NCBI GenBank assembly: GCA_964485405.1
Contig: CAZAJG010000008.1
Coordinates: 48,944-112,943, forward strand
DNA: 64,000 bases
From: CAKZNE01 sp964485405
Lineage (GTDB): Bacteria > Bacteroidota > Bacteroidia > Flavobacteriales > Schleiferiaceae
Reading direction: 5' to 3'
Shown here: positions 45,165-54,636 of the stretch, piece by piece
Numbering within the stretch: the first letter of the stretch is position 1
How the letters are laid out: the number at the start of each line of letters is the position of its first letter
The notes under the pieces: model-generated
The model's input: the letters and a program-made list of their open reading frames with translations, nothing else
Databases searched by the model: none
Told to the model about the DNA's origin: nothing
Made by a program: the position numbers and the translations under genes

Positions 45165-45860
45165 CTAATATACGGAGATATTTGATCGCTCACATAGCCA
45201 TGCTCCAAAAATCAAGGATTGATGATACCGAATGGGTTTGGTAAAACCTGCCTCTTGCATCAGCTCAAAAAATCGTTTTTCTTCTACATATTGAATCTCT
45301 TCTCTCACTTTGTAGATGTATGCATCAATAGTTTGCTTATCGTACTTACCGAGCATTCTACTTTTTTGTAAGTCTGTGTTTTGATGCACTTCTTCTTTGC
45401 TTCCAAATATATCGACCACCAAAAATGGCGCTCCTTTTTTCAATCTTCTGGCAACGTCTTTAAGTAAGGAAAGCTTAGCTCCATCATCTGGTAAAAAATG
45501 AAGTACTAAACTCAAGGTGGCAGCATCGTAAAGAATTCCTGTTGGTAGACCTTTAACTTGGCCTACAACCAATTTAATGTTTTTGAATCGGCCCAGCCTT
45601 TTTCGAGCAATCCCGACCATATCTGGTGATGGGTCAACTCCTGTAATTTGCCAAGGGATTTCGGATTCAGCAAAAGCTTTGGTTTCATTACCTGTTCCAC
45701 ATCCGCCTACCAACAATTTAGGGTTCTCTTTATTCTTCAAACGGTGATGGAGGTAAAGTGGCATAGATTCCATCAGGTAATCATAGTTTGGAATCATATC
45801 TCTGATGCGCTCATCGTATGTTGACGCTCGCTCATCTTCAAAAATTTCTACATCTTTCAT
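45165..45860 (-). CDS. Class I SAM-dependent methyltransferase
   Basis: A 231-aa Rossmann-type methyltransferase. The SAM-binding motif is LLVGGCGTGNET, followed by ITGVDPSPDMVGIARKRL with an acidic residue at the end of strand 2, and DAATLSLVLHFLPDDG as motif III region. The start is set to ATG 45860; an in-frame GTG at 45869 is also possible. Small-molecule methylation is more likely than macromolecule, given the lack of extra domains, but this is inference. It lies between the transporter and the GNAT genes on one strand. Confidence 0.85.
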   Translation of the reverse strand: MKDVEIFEDERASTYDERIRDMIPNYDYLMESMPLYLHHRLKNKENPKLLVGGCGTGNETKAFAESEIPWQITGVDPSPDMVGIARKRLGRFKNIKLVVGQVKGLPTGILYDAATLSLVLHFLPDDGAKLSLLKDVARRLKKGAPFLVVDIFGSKEEVHQNTDLQKSRMLGKYDKQTIDAYIYKVREEIQYVEEKRFFELMQEAGFTKPIRYHQSLIFGAWLCERSNISVY

Positions 45861-45904
45861 TGCTTCCACTTTTTACTATTACCCTTCTCAATCCTGTTTC
45901 AAAG

Positions 45905-47176
45905 TCAAGTAAAGAGAAGCGGTGAAATAAATTTAATCCAAATAAAATACAAAGAGAAACCGCTTAAAAACAGCAGGCCTAGATAGCTTAAAACCACCAT
46001 CCATTTGGGAGGGCTATTTTCGCCTAGGTACTTTTTTCGCACGAGTTTGATATTGAACCAAGCTACGAAAGGGGCCATAATAAAGGACATGCTAGTAGCA
46101 ACATTGACCAACCCCTTCATGCCAAAATTTGAGCTTTGAAAAAGGAGTATAGCTAACAAACCGCTGGCAGCCGTTCCCAGAACAAACCAATTGTAACTTT
46201 TTTCACTTTGCCTGGTCTTGTTCTGAGGTTTTAAAATCTCAAACAGCCGGTTCATACTCCTTGAGTATCCATCAATAACGGTAATACAAGTGCTAAACAT
46301 AATGGAGAAGGCAGCTGAAGCGATAAAAAGATAGGCCCACTTACCAAGGGCACTTGTATATAAACCAACTATACCACTGGCAAAACCTGCCGCACCTTGT
46401 GGTAACTGCTGATCTGTACCATAAATAATGTAAGCACCCATCGTTAAAAAACAAATGGATAATAGAGCGGTAAGGATATACCCAAAGTTAAAATCAAAAA
46501 GTGTTTCCTTGAGCTTGGGTTTATACCCTGTTTGCTTAACTCGCGCTACTACCCACAAACTACTCCATGCGCTAATATCCACCGCTGTAGGCATCCAACC
46601 CATTAGGGCTAAAAGAAACAGCACCCCTACCTTACTCTCAGGAAACCAGTTTTGGGTAAAAAGATCCAAATCGCCTTGCGGGCCATTGTTTAGTGTAATG
46701 GTAAAAGTGACAACGGTGGTAAGAAGCAAAACCAGAGCTATGATTTTTATTAAGCGATCTAGTAGGTTGTATCTCCCGGTAATTAAAATAAGGACACAAA
46801 TAAGGAACAACAGGAGAGTAGTGAAGCTTGTGCTTGACCAACCAAATAGATTTTGCATAAAACCCGCGGTTACAAAGCCTACTGCGGCTGTAACTAATAT
46901 GGTTGATACCAAACAAATTACAGCATAGGTAAAAAGGGCAAACTTTCCGAGTTTCTGGTAACCATCAATTAAAGACTCTCCGGTTACGTTTGCATAACGA
47001 GAACCATATTCAAAAAAAGGGTATTTGAATAAATTAGCTAATAAGACGGCCCATAAAAGACTAAAACCAAAATCTGCTCCAGCTTGGGTGCTTTGTACCA
47101 AGTGGGAAACACCAATAGCGGTGCTTGCAAATAGAATTCCCGGACCTAAAGCTTTAAAGAGATTTTTGGCTTTCAT
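45905..47176 (-). CDS. Nramp-family-like transporter lacking the canonical metal motifs
   Basis: A 423-aa LeuT-fold transporter with about 11 membrane helices. The first helix opens ALGPGILFAS as in Nramp, but the helix-1 DPGN metal site is replaced by GVSH (ASTAIGVSHLVQ), and the helix-6 MPH is absent (ALMGWMPTAVDIS). Known Mn/Fe Nramps use the Asp, Asn and Met of those motifs, so substrate choice here probably differs, as in the Nramp-related magnesium transporters. The start is set at 47176 (MKAKNLF), which begins right before helix 1; a start at 47209 would add 11 residues. A strong hairpin lies upstream. Confidence 0.85.
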   Translation of the reverse strand: MKAKNLFKALGPGILFASTAIGVSHLVQSTQAGADFGFSLLWAVLLANLFKYPFFEYGSRYANVTGESLIDGYQKLGKFALFTYAVICLVSTILVTAAVGFVTAGFMQNLFGWSSTSFTTLLLFLICVLILITGRYNLLDRLIKIIALVLLLTTVVTFTITLNNGPQGDLDLFTQNWFPESKVGVLFLLALMGWMPTAVDISAWSSLWVVARVKQTGYKPKLKETLFDFNFGYILTALLSICFLTMGAYIIYGTDQQLPQGAAGFASGIVGLYTSALGKWAYLFIASAAFSIMFSTCITVIDGYSRSMNRLFEILKPQNKTRQSEKSYNWFVLGTAASGLLAILLFQSSNFGMKGLVNVATSMSFIMAPFVAWFNIKLVRKKYLGENSPPKWMVVLSYLGLLFLSGFSLYFIWIKFISPLLFT

Positions 47177-47212
47177 AAAAAACGATTCAAGCAAATATAA
47201 ATGCATCAAACT

Positions 47213-47247
47213 AAAAAGCCCATAGCTCTTAGAACTATGGGCTTTTT
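47213..47247 (-). terminator. Terminator of the lipoprotein gene
   Basis: Perfect 13-bp stem AAAAAGCCCATAG/CTATGGGCTTTTT, 9-base loop, with A and T tracts on both sides. It follows the stop of the gene at 47266 on the minus strand. Confidence 0.85.
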
Positions 47248-47265
47248 GTTTTTATTAGAAGGGGG

Positions 47266-47649
47266 TTAAGGGTAAGTAAGTCCGTTTACTACAACTTCTT
47301 TACAGTCCTTATTTATAGTATATTTTTCTTCTACAAATTGATACCCCATACATTTATCATCCATGGTGTGGTCTTGAATTTCAAAAAGGCAATCGTCTTT
47401 CTTCACCCATTTAAGTTCATGCTTTTCGCATTTACCATTCAATCGCAACCGGAGAAAAACTTCTCCATCTTCTATATTTAGAGCTATGATTTTAGGTAAA
47501 GTGTATTCCCTCTTATTCATGGGTTCTTCAAGAAGTTCTTCTCCTTTTTCCTCTGTAGACTCATCGGTTTCGGTAACCGTTTTTGGAGTTTTACAGGCTA
47601 CAACTAAGATGAGACTCAGGGGAATCAACCACAGTTTAGTGCGCCACAT
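47266..47649 (-). CDS. Unknown small lipoprotein
   Basis: A 127-aa lipoprotein. The signal peptide ends in VVAC with the acylated Cys at residue 19, followed by a Thr/Glu-rich acidic linker. The C-terminal 80 residues look beta-rich with five cysteines (KCEKHELKW, DDCLFEI, DKCMGYQF, NKDCKEV), which may form disulfides. No family is recognised. It overlaps the end of the S1 protease gene by 14 bases, so it is likely coexpressed with it; a protease-binding role would fit but is only a guess. Confidence 0.7.
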   Translation of the reverse strand: MWRTKLWLIPLSLILVVACKTPKTVTETDESTEEKGEELLEEPMNKREYTLPKIIALNIEDGEVFLRLRLNGKCEKHELKWVKKDDCLFEIQDHTMDDKCMGYQFVEEKYTINKDCKEVVVNGLTYP

Positions 47650-48712
47650 ACTTGAACTTATTTTGATTTGTTCCTTTTTGAACGGAAAGAATGTAGTAGC
47701 CAGCCGTAAGGCCTGATAAATCTACTTCATTGGTATTGGCCTTTATGGTTTTAACCGTTCTTCCAAGTCCATCAAAAACAGTGATCTCACTCTCTAAACC
47801 TTCTTGAAATAGGTATAACGTTTGCTCCCCTACATATGCCAATTCAACTTCTTGTGCTTCTAAAGTAGAAAGGTTAGCGATATGACTTTTAATCCAGGAT
47901 ACTTGAGAAGAAACTCTTGCAAAAACCGCTGCATAATCTGCATCACCGCAGTATACTCCCCAACTTACTACCCCTACTTGTACTGGATCACTTCCGCTTT
48001 CATTAAACAAAGGGCCACCACTATCTCCAAAGCAAGGTGATTTGTCTTGAACTGGATCTGGAGCAAGAGTAGGCAGTGCCTTTTCGTTTAGGGTACTGTA
48101 GCTTGCATCTAGACTTTTAGCGCTGTCTACTGTTATTACGGTAAGATCTACGAATAACAGAGTATCTGATTGATGATATACAGGAACTACATTAGGATCT
48201 TTGTTGGCACCAAAACCTATACTTCTCAAGCTTGTTCCTACCATTTCGTGCACTGTATCGTTACTATTGGCTGGCAGTTTAACAGGCTTTATGTTTACAG
48301 GTTGACTCAATTTAATCAGAGCTACATCCGAGTTGTCGTCTGCTCCACTTAAAAAGTCAGGGTGTACAATAACCGTATCTACGGTTCTGTGAATCCAATT
48401 TCCATTTGGATCTTCTAGGGCATATATATTGAAGCCAATTTCTACTTCATGTGGAGCAATGGCGTTTCCTGTATTGTAGTCAATTAAACAGTGTGCCGCA
48501 GAAAGCACCCATTGGTCGGTAATTAAACTTCCTCCACAAAAGAAGTTATCGTTCAAATCATTTGGATCTGTTGAACCTGCTTCTAGTAAAGTGGCCATAA
48601 AGGGATAATCTCCATTATTAACAGGCGCACCTCCCACAATTTCCGGCTGATCTTGTGACTGTGCAAGTAAGCTTCCGCCCACTAAGATTAAGGATAAGAA
48701 TATCTTTTTCAT
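47636..48712 (-). CDS. Secreted trypsin-fold serine protease (S1) with T9SS C-terminal domain
   Basis: A 358-aa secreted protease. Signal peptide to about residue 19. No long propeptide: the mature-type N-terminus IVGG is at 25-28, so activation may need little processing. Catalytic triad: His74 in SAAHC, Asp129 in NSDVALIKL and Ser231 in GDSGGP. The residue six before Ser231 is Ser rather than Asp, which argues for a chymotrypsin-like rather than trypsin-like pocket if no gap is present. Its last 75 residues (TLYLFQEG, GLGRTVKTIKA, YYILSVQKG) form a T9SS sorting domain. It overlaps the small lipoprotein gene. Confidence 0.92.
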   Translation of the reverse strand: MKKIFLSLILVGGSLLAQSQDQPEIVGGAPVNNGDYPFMATLLEAGSTDPNDLNDNFFCGGSLITDQWVLSAAHCLIDYNTGNAIAPHEVEIGFNIYALEDPNGNWIHRTVDTVIVHPDFLSGADDNSDVALIKLSQPVNIKPVKLPANSNDTVHEMVGTSLRSIGFGANKDPNVVPVYHQSDTLLFVDLTVITVDSAKSLDASYSTLNEKALPTLAPDPVQDKSPCFGDSGGPLFNESGSDPVQVGVVSWGVYCGDADYAAVFARVSSQVSWIKSHIANLSTLEAQEVELAYVGEQTLYLFQEGLESEITVFDGLGRTVKTIKANTNEVDLSGLTAGYYILSVQKGTNQNKFKYVAH

Positions 48713-48796
48713 TTGGTAATATTTTTAGTTTTTAGTCTTTGTTTAATCTTAAGACAATTCAAGGACCGATTACACGTATGTGCACCTAAAAAAACT

Positions 48797-49537
48797 TTAA
48801 ATTTCTTGTAAAGAATAGAGTACTGGGCGAGATGGAGAGGCATCATTATGAAAAGGAGCCAACTGTAAATTCATAAAATACAATCCCTCCTTTACATGAT
48901 CTGGAATGTGTAACAACTCAGAAATGGTGGCTCCATACCTTGGATTTTCCGGAAAATCCCAAAAGGTTTTGTGGGCACTCATTTTACCTTCATCTTCCTC
49001 TCTATCCACAGAAGGTAGATCCGTTAAAAAATGCTTAACCCCTTTTTCCTTTATCAATTGGATAAACTCTGGAGCAAAATAGGGAGGGTTGGTTTTACTA
49101 AAATCGTGTCCGGGTTTGTAATTTCCCCCTTTAACGATCAGCGCGTCAAAATCCCAGTCTTGTATTTTTTCCAGACTCTCTATTCCAATCACTGCATTTT
49201 CGCCAAGTTTTTTAGGCTTTACTTGAAGAAAGTGAGCAAAGCAGTGATAATCTGTTAGCTGTTCATTAACGCTCTCCCAGCCTTCAGAAATATGCCCGAA
49301 ACTTTCTGTGTGTGTACCGTTACCATGCGGATTAAAATGAATGTTATAAAAATTAACTGGAGATCCTTCTTTCACAGAGCCAATCCACCCCTCGCCTACA
49401 ACGGCTTCCTTTTTTACCTCGTCTACATACCACGCCTTTATTTCCTCTCCTGATTTTCCTAATGTAGAAGAAAGATCTATTCCGTCACTTAGATCGATGC
49501 GGTAGTTTTTTCCAGAATGTTGGGTTGTAATAATCAT
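48797..49537 (-). CDS. Cyclase family (kynurenine formamidase-like) protein
   Basis: A 246-aa cytoplasmic metal-dependent hydrolase of the cyclase family. The metal-binding motif appears as HGNGTHTESFGH (71-82), matching the HxGTHxDxPxH pattern with Glu for Asp and Phe for Pro. DALIVKGGNY and KHFLTDLPSVD follow. Members hydrolyse amides or cyclise small acids; the substrate here is unknown. It starts three bases after the hemW stop, so the two genes are probably cotranscribed. Confidence 0.85.
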   Translation of the reverse strand: MIITTQHSGKNYRIDLSDGIDLSSTLGKSGEEIKAWYVDEVKKEAVVGEGWIGSVKEGSPVNFYNIHFNPHGNGTHTESFGHISEGWESVNEQLTDYHCFAHFLQVKPKKLGENAVIGIESLEKIQDWDFDALIVKGGNYKPGHDFSKTNPPYFAPEFIQLIKEKGVKHFLTDLPSVDREEDEGKMSAHKTFWDFPENPRYGATISELLHIPDHVKEGLYFMNLQLAPFHNDASPSRPVLYSLQEI

Positions 49538-49540
49538 ATT

Positions 49541-50668
49541 TCAAATATAAAAAAGAGCAGACGCTATACCGTCTGAGTGAAACCTCCAATTTTGAGGAAT
49601 ACGCAGAAAACCATTATCCAGAATAAGCTTACCCGCTTCAACATAAGGTTGAGACTCTTGTTTTAGAAAAGCAAAAAAATCCGCTCCAAATTTTTCTTCA
49701 AAGCGATCCATATCTACTCCTTCCTTCGTTCTTAAAGCGATCATAACCGCCTCGTTAAAGCTATCCTTATCGGATAAATACTCCGTTTCAGAAGCGAGCT
49801 CGCCTTTTTGTAAGTTCTTTATGTATACAGGGTTATTGCTCACATTCCATTGGCGAATGTGATCTTTAAATGAATGAGCCGAAGGTCCTACTCCCAAATA
49901 AGGTTTGCCTTGCCAATACGAAGAGTTATGTACCGCTCGATGGCCAGGCTTTGCAAAGTTTGACACTTCATAATGCTCAAATCCAGCATCCGAAAGGTTT
50001 TGCCCTAAAAGCTCAAATTGTTGTGCTATAGTTTCGTCTTGGGTTTCTATTATTTCACCTGTTTTCACTTTATGAGCCAATACAGTTTTGGGCTCTACAG
50101 TTAAGGCATAAGATGAAATATGTGGCACATTTAAGGATACTGCAGTTTCAATTTGGTTCACCCATTCTTCATTCTCCATTCCTGGAATACCATAAATGAG
50201 ATCTAAACTTATATTTTCAATTCCATAATCCTGTGCGTTTTTAATACAGCTTAAGGCTTGTTCGGCATTGTGCGACCGATTCATCATTTTCAAGTCCTCC
50301 TCTCTAAAAGATTGAATGCCTACAGACAGCCTATTTATAGAGGTTTTCGCCAATTCTTTTAAATAGGCTATATCCAAATCATCCGGATTTGCCTCTAAAC
50401 TTATTTCGGCTTTGGGCGATACTTGGAAGCATGTTTCCACAGCATCAAGCAAAGCATTTATTTCATCGGCATTTAACAGAGAAGGTGTACCTCCTCCAAA
50501 ATAGATACTGTCTAATTTTTTTTCAGGCAAAAAATCAGCTCTCAAGTGAATTTCGCAAATAATAGACTCTATCATTTCGCTTTTACGGGTGTGATTGGTT
50601 GAGAAGTGAAAGTCGCAATACACACATGCTTTTTTACAAAAAGGGATGTGTAAATAAAGCCCGCTCAC
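49541..50668 (-). CDS. hemW: Radical SAM heme chaperone HemW
   Basis: A 375-aa radical SAM protein. The cluster motif CKKACVYCDF puts Cys at 11, 15 and 18. SIYFGGGTPSLL (SAM-binding) and RLSVGIQSF are conserved in HemW and coproporphyrinogen III oxidase relatives, and the C-terminal wing region (NSSYWQGKPYLGVGPSAHSF) is that of HemW. It inserts or carries heme in the cytosol; it is not the anaerobic oxidase. Four-base overlap with the upstream kinase gene and three-base spacing to the cyclase gene. Confidence 0.92.
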   Translation of the reverse strand: MSGLYLHIPFCKKACVYCDFHFSTNHTRKSEMIESIICEIHLRADFLPEKKLDSIYFGGGTPSLLNADEINALLDAVETCFQVSPKAEISLEANPDDLDIAYLKELAKTSINRLSVGIQSFREEDLKMMNRSHNAEQALSCIKNAQDYGIENISLDLIYGIPGMENEEWVNQIETAVSLNVPHISSYALTVEPKTVLAHKVKTGEIIETQDETIAQQFELLGQNLSDAGFEHYEVSNFAKPGHRAVHNSSYWQGKPYLGVGPSAHSFKDHIRQWNVSNNPVYIKNLQKGELASETEYLSDKDSFNEAVMIALRTKEGVDMDRFEEKFGADFFAFLKQESQPYVEAGKLILDNGFLRIPQNWRFHSDGIASALFYI

Positions 50669-51831
50669 TCTCCTTTATCTTTTTTGAGTTGAATGCGAAA
50701 AGTGGTACCTACTCCGGTTTCAGATTGGGCTACAAAGATTTTACCATCATGGTACTCTTCTATAATGCGTTTTGCCAAACTCAAGCCTAATCCCCAACCT
50801 CTACTTTTGGTAGTAAAGCCTGGACGAAACACTGTTTTTTGTTTGTTTACCGGAATACCCTTTCCAGAATCTTGCACCTCTACTTTTATGGATTTTGGGC
50901 CATCCATTAAACGGATTTGAATTTGACCTTCTTTCCCTTCAATAGCATCAATGGCATTTCGGATCAAATTTTCAACCACCCATTCAAAAAGGTGCTTATT
51001 CAGGGCTATTGGGATATTTGATTTTTTAGGAAGCTCCAAACTCATTTTGATTCGTTTTGGACTTCTCGTTTGAAGGTAATTCACAGCTTCTTGAATAATT
51101 TCAATAATGTTCTCCCTTTTAATAGAAGGCTGTGAGCCAATTTTTGAAAAACGCTGTGTAATTGTATTTAAGCGATTTACGTCTTTTTCCATTTCCACCA
51201 CCATTGCTTCATTTCCTGGTTGATCTCTCAACAGCTCAATCCAACCTACTAAAGAAGTTAGTGGTGTCCCGATTTGATGGGCGGTTTCTTTTGCTAAGCC
51301 ATTCCAAACTTGATTTTGCTCGGCTTTGCGTGAATTACTAAAAGCAATGTAAGCGATGATTACAAATAAGGATATTACAATCAGCAGAATTACGGGATAT
51401 AAACGCAGCTTGGTTAAGAGTATGGAGTTTTGATAGTATAGATATTTTATCTCGCCATTTTCCAAGTCAATTTCTAATGGCTCCGCCTCAGATCGCATTT
51501 CTTGAAGCTTGTTGGCCAACCATTTCGGATCGGATAGTTTTTCTTCGTTTACATTTCTGCCCGCTACCAGATTTCCATCCTCATCGGTTATAATAAGCGG
51601 AATGGTATTGTTGGACATGATGATTTCACTTTCCGAAAGCGGAATGCTCTTATCGGCATCCGCATTGATAATGTTCTTGTAAACATCTCCCAGCTGCCTT
51701 ACCTTCTTTATTTCCTCTTTTCTCAACTCATTCAAAAAACTCTCGGTATACCATAGAGTTCCCGCTCCAATGCACGCAGCAAATAGAAAGAGTATTAGTT
51801 TCCAAAGATTCTTTTTCCGGTAAAAATCCAT
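50665..51831 (-). CDS. Sensor histidine kinase (no adjacent regulator)
   Basis: A 388-aa kinase with two membrane helices (about 11-30 and 145-165) flanking a periplasmic region of roughly 110 residues. The phospho-acceptor is His185 in AHQIGTPLTSLVGWIELL, and the HATPase_c motifs are VENLIRNAIDAI, VQDSGKGIP and RGWGLGLSLAKRII. The ATG at 51831 is preferred because the longer start at 51855 adds eight residues before the charged MDFYRKK opening. It has no adjacent response regulator. Its end overlaps hemW by four bases, an unusual operon partner. Confidence 0.88.
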   Translation of the reverse strand: MDFYRKKNLWKLILFLFAACIGAGTLWYTESFLNELRKEEIKKVRQLGDVYKNIINADADKSIPLSESEIIMSNNTIPLIITDEDGNLVAGRNVNEEKLSDPKWLANKLQEMRSEAEPLEIDLENGEIKYLYYQNSILLTKLRLYPVILLIVISLFVIIAYIAFSNSRKAEQNQVWNGLAKETAHQIGTPLTSLVGWIELLRDQPGNEAMVVEMEKDVNRLNTITQRFSKIGSQPSIKRENIIEIIQEAVNYLQTRSPKRIKMSLELPKKSNIPIALNKHLFEWVVENLIRNAIDAIEGKEGQIQIRLMDGPKSIKVEVQDSGKGIPVNKQKTVFRPGFTTKSRGWGLGLSLAKRIIEEYHDGKIFVAQSETGVGTTFRIQLKKDKGE

Positions 51832-52059
51832 AATCCACAAAGAAACACTAAACATCTTTATGGTTTAAAAATTGTGTCACAAACCGGCTTTCTTTCCTAA
51901 AACTTGATTTTTTTTATTTCTCCAACAAACAATTGCAACTATGGGGTGGGCAGTTAGTTAGGTTCGTTTTTATCGTTTCTAAACTTTAATTTTCGTAGTT
52001 CTAAAATACAGAGGACGGTGCCTCGTTATTAATTGTCGCTGCTGATAAGCATTATTGAT

Positions 52060-52067
52060 TATTTTTG
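52060..52067 (+). promoter_or_regulatory. Possible -7 box of the mannosyltransferase-pyrC operon
   Basis: TATTTTTG matches TAnnTTTG 32 bases before the gene start. The nearest TTG (52033-52035) is 24 bases upstream, longer than usual. Confidence 0.35.
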
Positions 52068-52099
52068 CGATTCACTCTAATTTAAACAGGAACTAAAAC

Positions 52100-52828
52100 T
52101 TGTCCGATTCTCTAGTCATAATACCTACTTACAACGAGAAGGAAAACATTGAGAAAATCATTGAAACGGTTTTTTCGTTGAAGAAGGAATTTCACATTCT
52201 CATTGTAGATGATGGCTCTCCTGATGGAACAGGTGGTATTGTAAAATCTCTTCAAAAGAAATACCCTACTGCTCTGCACCTCATGGAAAGAGAGGGTAAA
52301 CAAGGTTTAGGCACAGCTTATTTGAATGGATTTGACTGGGGTTTAGAAAGAGACTATGAATTCTTTTTTGAAATGGATGCGGATTTTTCGCACAATCCTT
52401 TAGACTTAGAAAGACTCTATGAAGCCTCTGTAAAGGAGAATAAAGATGTGGTTATCGGTTCTCGATATATTAAGGGTGTAAACGTTGTAAACTGGCCAAT
52501 GAGCAGAGTGTTGCTCAGTTATTTTGCTTCGCGTTATGTTCGCATTATCCTCAACATTCCGGTAGAAGATACTACCGCTGGCTTTATCTGCTATCGCAGG
52601 TCTGTATTGGAGTCTATCAACTTTAAAAAGGTGAAGTTTGTGGGATATGCTTTTCAAATAGAAATGAAATACATTGCCTATAAAAAGGGCTTTTCCATAC
52701 ATGAAATCCCAGTGATCTTCACCGATCGTACTTTGGGAAAATCAAAAATGTCTAAGAATATTATTAAGGAAGCAGTATTTGGTGTTCTTCAACTAAAAAT
52801 GCGGAATATCTTGAGATACTATAAATAA
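52100..52828 (+). CDS. Polyprenol monophosphomannose synthase (Dpm1-like, GT2)
   Basis: A 242-aa family 2 glycosyltransferase that would move mannose from GDP-mannose to a polyprenyl phosphate on the cytosolic face of the membrane. Motifs: SLVIIPTYNEKENI (4-17), ILIVDDGSPDGTG (33-45), EMDADFSHNP with the DxD metal site, and GSRYIKGVNVVNWP. There is no C-terminal membrane domain, so it is the short form. The start codon is TTG at 52100; no ATG lies in the right place. The pyrC gene follows after 14 bases. Confidence 0.92.
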   Translation: MSDSLVIIPTYNEKENIEKIIETVFSLKKEFHILIVDDGSPDGTGGIVKSLQKKYPTALHLMEREGKQGLGTAYLNGFDWGLERDYEFFFEMDADFSHNPLDLERLYEASVKENKDVVIGSRYIKGVNVVNWPMSRVLLSYFASRYVRIILNIPVEDTTAGFICYRRSVLESINFKKVKFVGYAFQIEMKYIAYKKGFSIHEIPVIFTDRTLGKSKMSKNIIKEAVFGVLQLKMRNILRYYK

Positions 52829-52842
52829 ACTGAACTTAAGCT

Positions 52843-54185
52843 ATGAGTAAGATCCTGATTAAAAATGCCAGGATAGTAAACGAAGGTGCGGTTACGGAAG
52901 GTGATATATTTATTGAAAACGAACGTATCACTCAAGTAGGTGGAACTATAAGTCAAAGAGACAACGAAACACAAGTGATTGATGCCGCAGGTAAGTTTTT
53001 ACTTCCTGGCATCATTGATGATCAAGTTCACTTTAGAGAGCCCGGACTTACCCATAAAGCAGATATTCAATCTGAATCTCGAGCAGCTGTAGCGGGTGGT
53101 GTAACTTCTTTTATTGAACAACCCAACACTCGCCCTCCTGCAACTACCATAGATCTTTTAGAAGAAAAATANNNNNNNNNNCAGCTCAAGTTTCCTTAGC
53201 CAACTTTGGCTTTAATCTAGGTGCATCTAACGATAATCTGGAGGAAATCAAAAAAGCAGATCCTCGTAAAATACCAGGGGTAAAAGTTTTTATGGGCAGC
53301 AGTACCGGTAATATGCTGGTTGATGCCGAATCTACCTTAGATGGTATTTTTAAGCATAGCCCATTACCCATCATCACCCATTGCGAAGATGAAGATACCA
53401 TTCGAGAGAATTTGGAGCGTTACAAGGCAGAGTACGGGGACGATATTCCCATAAAATATCATCCAGACATACGAAGCAGAGAGGCTTGCTTATTATCCTC
53501 TAAAAAAGCTGTGGCTTTAGCCGAGAAGCATAATTCTCGTCTGCATATCTATCACATAAGCACAGCGGAAGAAACTGAGTTGTTTACTAATAAAGTTCCT
53601 CTAGCCGAAAAGCGAATCACCGCTGAAGCTTGCATTCATCATTTATGGTTCAATTCCGATGATTATGATGAAAAGGGTACGCTTATAAAGTGGAACCCAG
53701 CTGTGAAAAAAGAGAGTGATCGTTCAGCTATTTTTGAAGCTTTACTGGATGACCGTATCGATGTAATTGCCACAGATCATGCCCCTCATACATTGGACGA
53801 AAAGAGTCAGGTTTATACCAAAGCTCCTTCTGGCGGCCCTCTACTTCAGCATGCCTTATTGGCTATGATGGAGTTTGTACGTGACGAAAAGATAAGTATT
53901 GAAAGGTTGGTGGAGAAAATGTGTCACAACCCAGCTATTCTTTTCGATATTAAGGAAAGAGGCTACATCCGGGAAGGTTATTATGCCGATTTGGTGTTGG
54001 TTGATGCTGCACAGCCTTGGAAAGTAAATCGTGAAAACATACTTTCCAAATGTGGATGGTCTCCTTTTGAAGGAACCACTTTTAGAGCCCGAATCTCACA
54101 TACTCTTGTAAATGGTAAAATCGCTTACGATAATGGCAGGGTTAATGATAAAGTTTTAGGAAAAAGACTTGAATTCGATCGTTAA
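52843..54185 (+). CDS. pyrC: Dihydroorotase, interrupted by an assembly gap
   Basis: Third enzyme of pyrimidine synthesis (carbamoyl-aspartate to dihydroorotate). Two reading frames on either side of ten N at 53172-53181 form one protein: before the gap HFREPGLTHKADI (metal motif HxR), after it GVKVFMGSSTG with the bridging Lys, ITHCED, YHISTAEE and ATDHAPH. The frame differs by one base across the gap because ten N is only a placeholder; by family comparison only a few residues are missing. The end overlaps the DUF4296 gene by 17 bases. Not a pseudogene. Confidence 0.9.
53172..53181. other. Assembly gap (10 N) inside pyrC
   Basis: Ten unknown bases that put the two halves of pyrC out of frame. 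The real missing length is not a multiple consistent with ten. Confidence 0.95.
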
Positions 54186-54636
54186 AATAGCTGCTTTTGT
54201 TATCCTTTCTCTGTTTCTCACTCGTTGCGGAGAACCTGTTGCGTTTGTAGTTCCTAAGGATGTTATTCCGCAAGACTCCATGGTAGATATAATGGTGGAT
54301 ATCCACTTAGTAGAGGGAGGTAAAATGGGCAGGAAATTTATGGGCGACACCTTGCTGATTGACGATTATTATCACAAAGTATTTGACAAGTATAACATCA
54401 GTAAAACCTACTTTGACAATAGCTTCCGGTTTTATTCATCTAGTCCGAAAGACATGGATAAGGTATACGAAAAGGTGGTGGAGCGCCTAAATCAAATGCA
54501 GAAAAAAGCGCCTAAATGGGAAGAAAATGGCGACTCCTCCTCTACTAAAGAGATGGATCTTAGCTCTACCAAGCTGGATTCTTTAAGAGCTGCTCCCCAA
54601 GTCACTCAAAAGGATAGCACGTTGAATCAGGAATGA
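54169..54636 (+). CDS. DUF4296 domain lipoprotein
   Basis: A 155-aa lipoprotein. The signal peptide ends in FLTRC with acylated Cys20. The DUF4296 domain covers about 30-115 (DIMVDIHLVEGGKMGRKFM, YHKVFDKYNISKTYFDNSF). The tail is Ser/Lys/Asp-rich and disordered. Function is unknown; the family is typical of Bacteroidota and commonly sits after pyrC. The start codon is TTG at 54169, 17 bases inside pyrC; no better start keeps the signal peptide. The end overlaps the convergent epimerase gene by ten bases. Confidence 0.88.
   Translation: MNSIVKIAAFVILSLFLTRCGEPVAFVVPKDVIPQDSMVDIMVDIHLVEGGKMGRKFMGDTLLIDDYYHKVFDKYNISKTYFDNSFRFYSSSPKDMDKVYEKVVERLNQMQKKAPKWEENGDSSSTKEMDLSSTKLDSLRAAPQVTQKDSTLNQE

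Noticed and set aside
53292..54185. A separate gene for the second half of dihydroorotase
   Set aside because: The frame change is caused by the ten-N placeholder; metal-site motifs on both sides belong to one enzyme.
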